Shown in pieces: positions 62,311 to 64,000 of a stretch of DNA of 64,000 nt. Position numbers and translations under genes: made by a program. Below the pieces are notes generated by a model. It did no database searches and was not told the origin of the DNA. It was given only the letters and a program-made list of their open reading frames with translations. Numbering within the stretch: the first letter of the stretch is position 1; each line of letters opens with the position of its first letter. This DNA is from Methanobacteriota archaeon (lineage in GTDB: Archaea > Halobacteriota > Methanomicrobia > Methanomicrobiales > Methanospirillaceae): contig JAKPPB010000020.1 in NCBI GenBank assembly GCA_029547605.1, positions 62,001 through 126,000 on the forward strand, read 5' to 3'.

Positions 62311-64000
62311 ATGTGTGGTATACTGTGTCTTATCGGATTTAAGGGTAGACTAAATAATTCAGTTGATTTGATTGTCTCGCATCGTGGACCTGATTTTCAG
62401 TTTAGTAAAATAATTTTTAATGATGTTATCCTTAGCCACTCCCGCCTCTCCATCATCGACCTATCCCCCGCCGGTCATCAGCCAATGAGCTATGCCAATG
62501 ACCGCTACTGGATGGTGTATAATGGTGAAGTGTATAATTACCGCGAACTTCGGGAAGAGCTGGAAGCACTTGGGCACCGGTTCAAATCACACACCGATAC
62601 TGAGGTAGTCCTTGCCTCATATGCACAGTGGGGAAAGGAATGCCTGCATCGATTTAACGGGATGTGGGCGTTTATTATCCTTGATACGAAAACAGGCATG
62701 GTCTTCGCATCACGTGACCGATTCGGGGTGAAACCACTCTATTATTGGTACTCTCCAGAAGGATTCCTTTCATTTGCTTCTGAAATCAAACAGTTCACGG
62801 TTCTTCCCGGGTGGTCATCGGTGCTGAATGGGCAAAGAGCACATGATTTTTTGACCTTCGGCCTTATCGATCATACTCGCGAAACTCTGTTTAAAGGTGT
62901 CTTCCAGATCAGAGGTGGCGAAGCAGTCGTATTCTCTGCTCTCAATGTGCCGGAGACCCTTCCCGTTTATCATTGGTATAATCTTAAATTGGAAAGATTC
63001 CAGGGAAATCGTGAAGAGGCAGCGAAAAAATTCAGGGATCTTCTTACCGATGCAGTAAGGCTCCGATTGAGGTCTGATGTTCCTATTGGTTCCTGTCTGT
63101 CCGGAGGACTTGATTCATCCTCGATAGTTTGCCTTGTAAATGATATTCTGAGAGAACACGGTGATGAATCGGTTCAGAAAACATTCTCTGCATTTTCGCG
63201 CGAGATGAGAGTTGACGAGAGCCAGTATATTAAAGAAGTTGTCTCCTGCAGAAATATCGAATCACTATCCGTCTATCCGGAAATGGAGGACCTCTTTAAA
63301 GATCTTGATAAGATAATCTGGCATCAGGATGAGCCGTTTGATTCGACCAGCATCTTCGCCCAGTGGAAAGTGTTCAAACTTGCCTCACAGCATCATGTCA
63401 AGGTAATGCTCGATGGTCAGGGCGCCGATGAGATACTCGGGGGATATCATTATTTCTTCGGGATTCATTTTGCAGGATTGTTCATCAAATTAAAAATCCT
63501 GACCCTGCTTCAGGAAGTGCAGGCAGCACGGCAGAGACATGGATACCGTGTGACAAATAACATTGGCCAAATAATTTATTATACGCTACCAGGGATACTA
63601 AGGGGTTTCTGTGAGCGAATTCTCCCCCATCGTTCAGATGCAGAAGCCTGGTTTAACCTTGATTTAATATCAAAATGTCCCGTTTCATCTCCATTCGCTG
63701 ATGTCTCCTGCGACGATCCCTTCACCGATCAGTGCTATAACCGGCTCCTGACAACCAATCTCCCTGCTCTGCTCCATTGGGAGGACCGAAATTCCATGGC
63801 ATTCTCGATCGAGTCCCGCGTTCCTTTCCTTGATTACCGGCTCGTCGAATTTTCACTCAGTCTACCAGCGGAACATAAGATTCACCAAGGTATTACCAAG
63901 AAAGTATTAAGAGATGCAATGACAGGCCTTCTGCCGGAAAAAATACTCAATCGTAAAGATAAACTCGGATTTGCAACACCTGAAGAGGAATGGATGCGCA
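62311..64000 (+). CDS. asnB: asparagine synthase (glutamine-hydrolysing)-like protein, 3' end cut by window
   Basis: 563 codons are visible and the frame is still open at the window edge. Cys2 right after the initiator Met ('MCGILCLIGF') is the glutaminase nucleophile, fixing the start. 'SHRGPD', 'RLSIIDLSPAGHQPM' and 'YNGEVYNYRELREEL' complete the glutaminase domain. The synthase PP-loop 'SCLSGGLDSSSIVCL' lies near residue 267, and 'LDGQGADEILGGYHY' near 369. In glycan clusters such enzymes often amidate sugar acids or peptides rather than make Asn. The first ~125 bases are AT-rich; from about 62438 the sequence is markedly GC-richer. Confidence 0.93.
   Translation, partial: MCGILCLIGFKGRLNNSVDLIVSHRGPDFQFSKIIFNDVILSHSRLSIIDLSPAGHQPMSYANDRYWMVYNGEVYNYRELREELEALGHRFKSHTDTEVVLASYAQWGKECLHRFNGMWAFIILDTKTGMVFASRDRFGVKPLYYWYSPEGFLSFASEIKQFTVLPGWSSVLNGQRAHDFLTFGLIDHTRETLFKGVFQIRGGEAVVFSALNVPETLPVYHWYNLKLERFQGNREEAAKKFRDLLTDAVRLRLRSDVPIGSCLSGGLDSSSIVCLVNDILREHGDESVQKTFSAFSREMRVDESQYIKEVVSCRNIESLSVYPEMEDLFKDLDKIIWHQDEPFDSTSIFAQWKVFKLASQHHVKVMLDGQGADEILGGYHYFFGIHFAGLFIKLKILTLLQEVQAARQRHGYRVTNNIGQIIYYTLPGILRGFCERILPHRSDAEAWFNLDLISKCPVSSPFADVSCDDPFTDQCYNRLLTTNLPALLHWEDRNSMAFSIESRVPFLDYRLVEFSLSLPAEHKIHQGITKKVLRDAMTGLLPEKILNRKDKLGFATPEEEWMR

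Noticed and set aside
1-64000. CRISPR array, insertion sequence or rRNA genes
   Set aside because: No regularly spaced repeats, transposase genes or rRNA-like sequence were seen anywhere in the window.

Overview
The window is chromosomal DNA of a hydrogenotrophic methanogenic archaeon, most likely of the order Methanomicrobiales. The evidence is a complete F420-reducing hydrogenase operon (frhADGB), MptA of the methanopterin pathway, a YcaO-type methanogenesis-marker protein, SepRS for tRNA-dependent cysteine formation, archaeal translation factors and ribosomal proteins (S7, S12, S24e, S27ae, L40e, aIF2 beta and gamma, aRF1, EF-2), RNA polymerase subunits L and E', Spt4, and methanogen DUF families (DUF2098, DUF2124). 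Most of the DNA is GC-rich with G/C-ending codons. The genus cannot be fixed by eye.

Layout. 1-8.5 kb: tRNA-Asn, a winged-helix regulator with a small membrane protein, two M24 peptidases, an AAA ATPase, a PhnP-like hydrolase, rpoL, aIF2 beta, ilvC and mptA. 8.6-12.6 kb: frhADGB behind two terminator-like hairpins. 13-16.7 kb: single genes (a chagasin-like inhibitor lipoprotein, a flavodoxin, DUF2124, a small GTPase, a cyclophilin). 16.7-20 kb: rpsL-rpsG-fusA on the minus strand. 20.1-28.6 kb: a tight plus-strand run for tRNA biology and translation (queD-queE-queC, Nudix, lipoprotein hydrolase, prf1, argS, taw1, sepS). 29-34.5 kb: rlmH, a SPASM-type radical SAM protein, a TPR protein, an orphan PAS kinase and tRNA-Val/tRNA-Gly. 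34.6-37.2 kb: htpX, thi4 and a Bles03-like gene. 37.2-43.1 kb: the archaeal informational cluster aIF2 gamma - PIN - rpoE' - spt4 - dephospho-CoA kinase - S24e - S27ae - Kae1/Bud32 - XTPase (minus strand). 43.2-48 kb: a DUF457 membrane protein, a divergent PP2C protein, nikR, DUF2098, ycaO and a deacetylase-family gene.

48-64 kb is the most distinctive part: aglB (N-oligosaccharyltransferase) followed by an AT-rich surface-glycan island. It holds a glycosyltransferase, a capsule-type protein and a complete-looking pathway for a pseudaminic-acid-type nonulosonic acid: pseB, methylase, a PseA-like amidotransferase with dedicated HisH and HisF paralogues, pseC, an SpsF-type cytidylyltransferase, a PseG-PseH fusion, pseI, and a truncated asnB at the window edge. 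The HisF copy has lost the catalytic Asp11, which points away from histidine synthesis and toward ammonia delivery for an acetamidino sugar. The pseG-pseH reading frame has no ATG, GTG or TTG codon upstream of its essential N-terminal motif; it begins directly after the in-frame UGA stop of the cytidylyltransferase gene, with a strong Shine-Dalgarno sequence there. Proximity of aglB suggests, without proving, that the sugar ends up on N-glycans of surface proteins.
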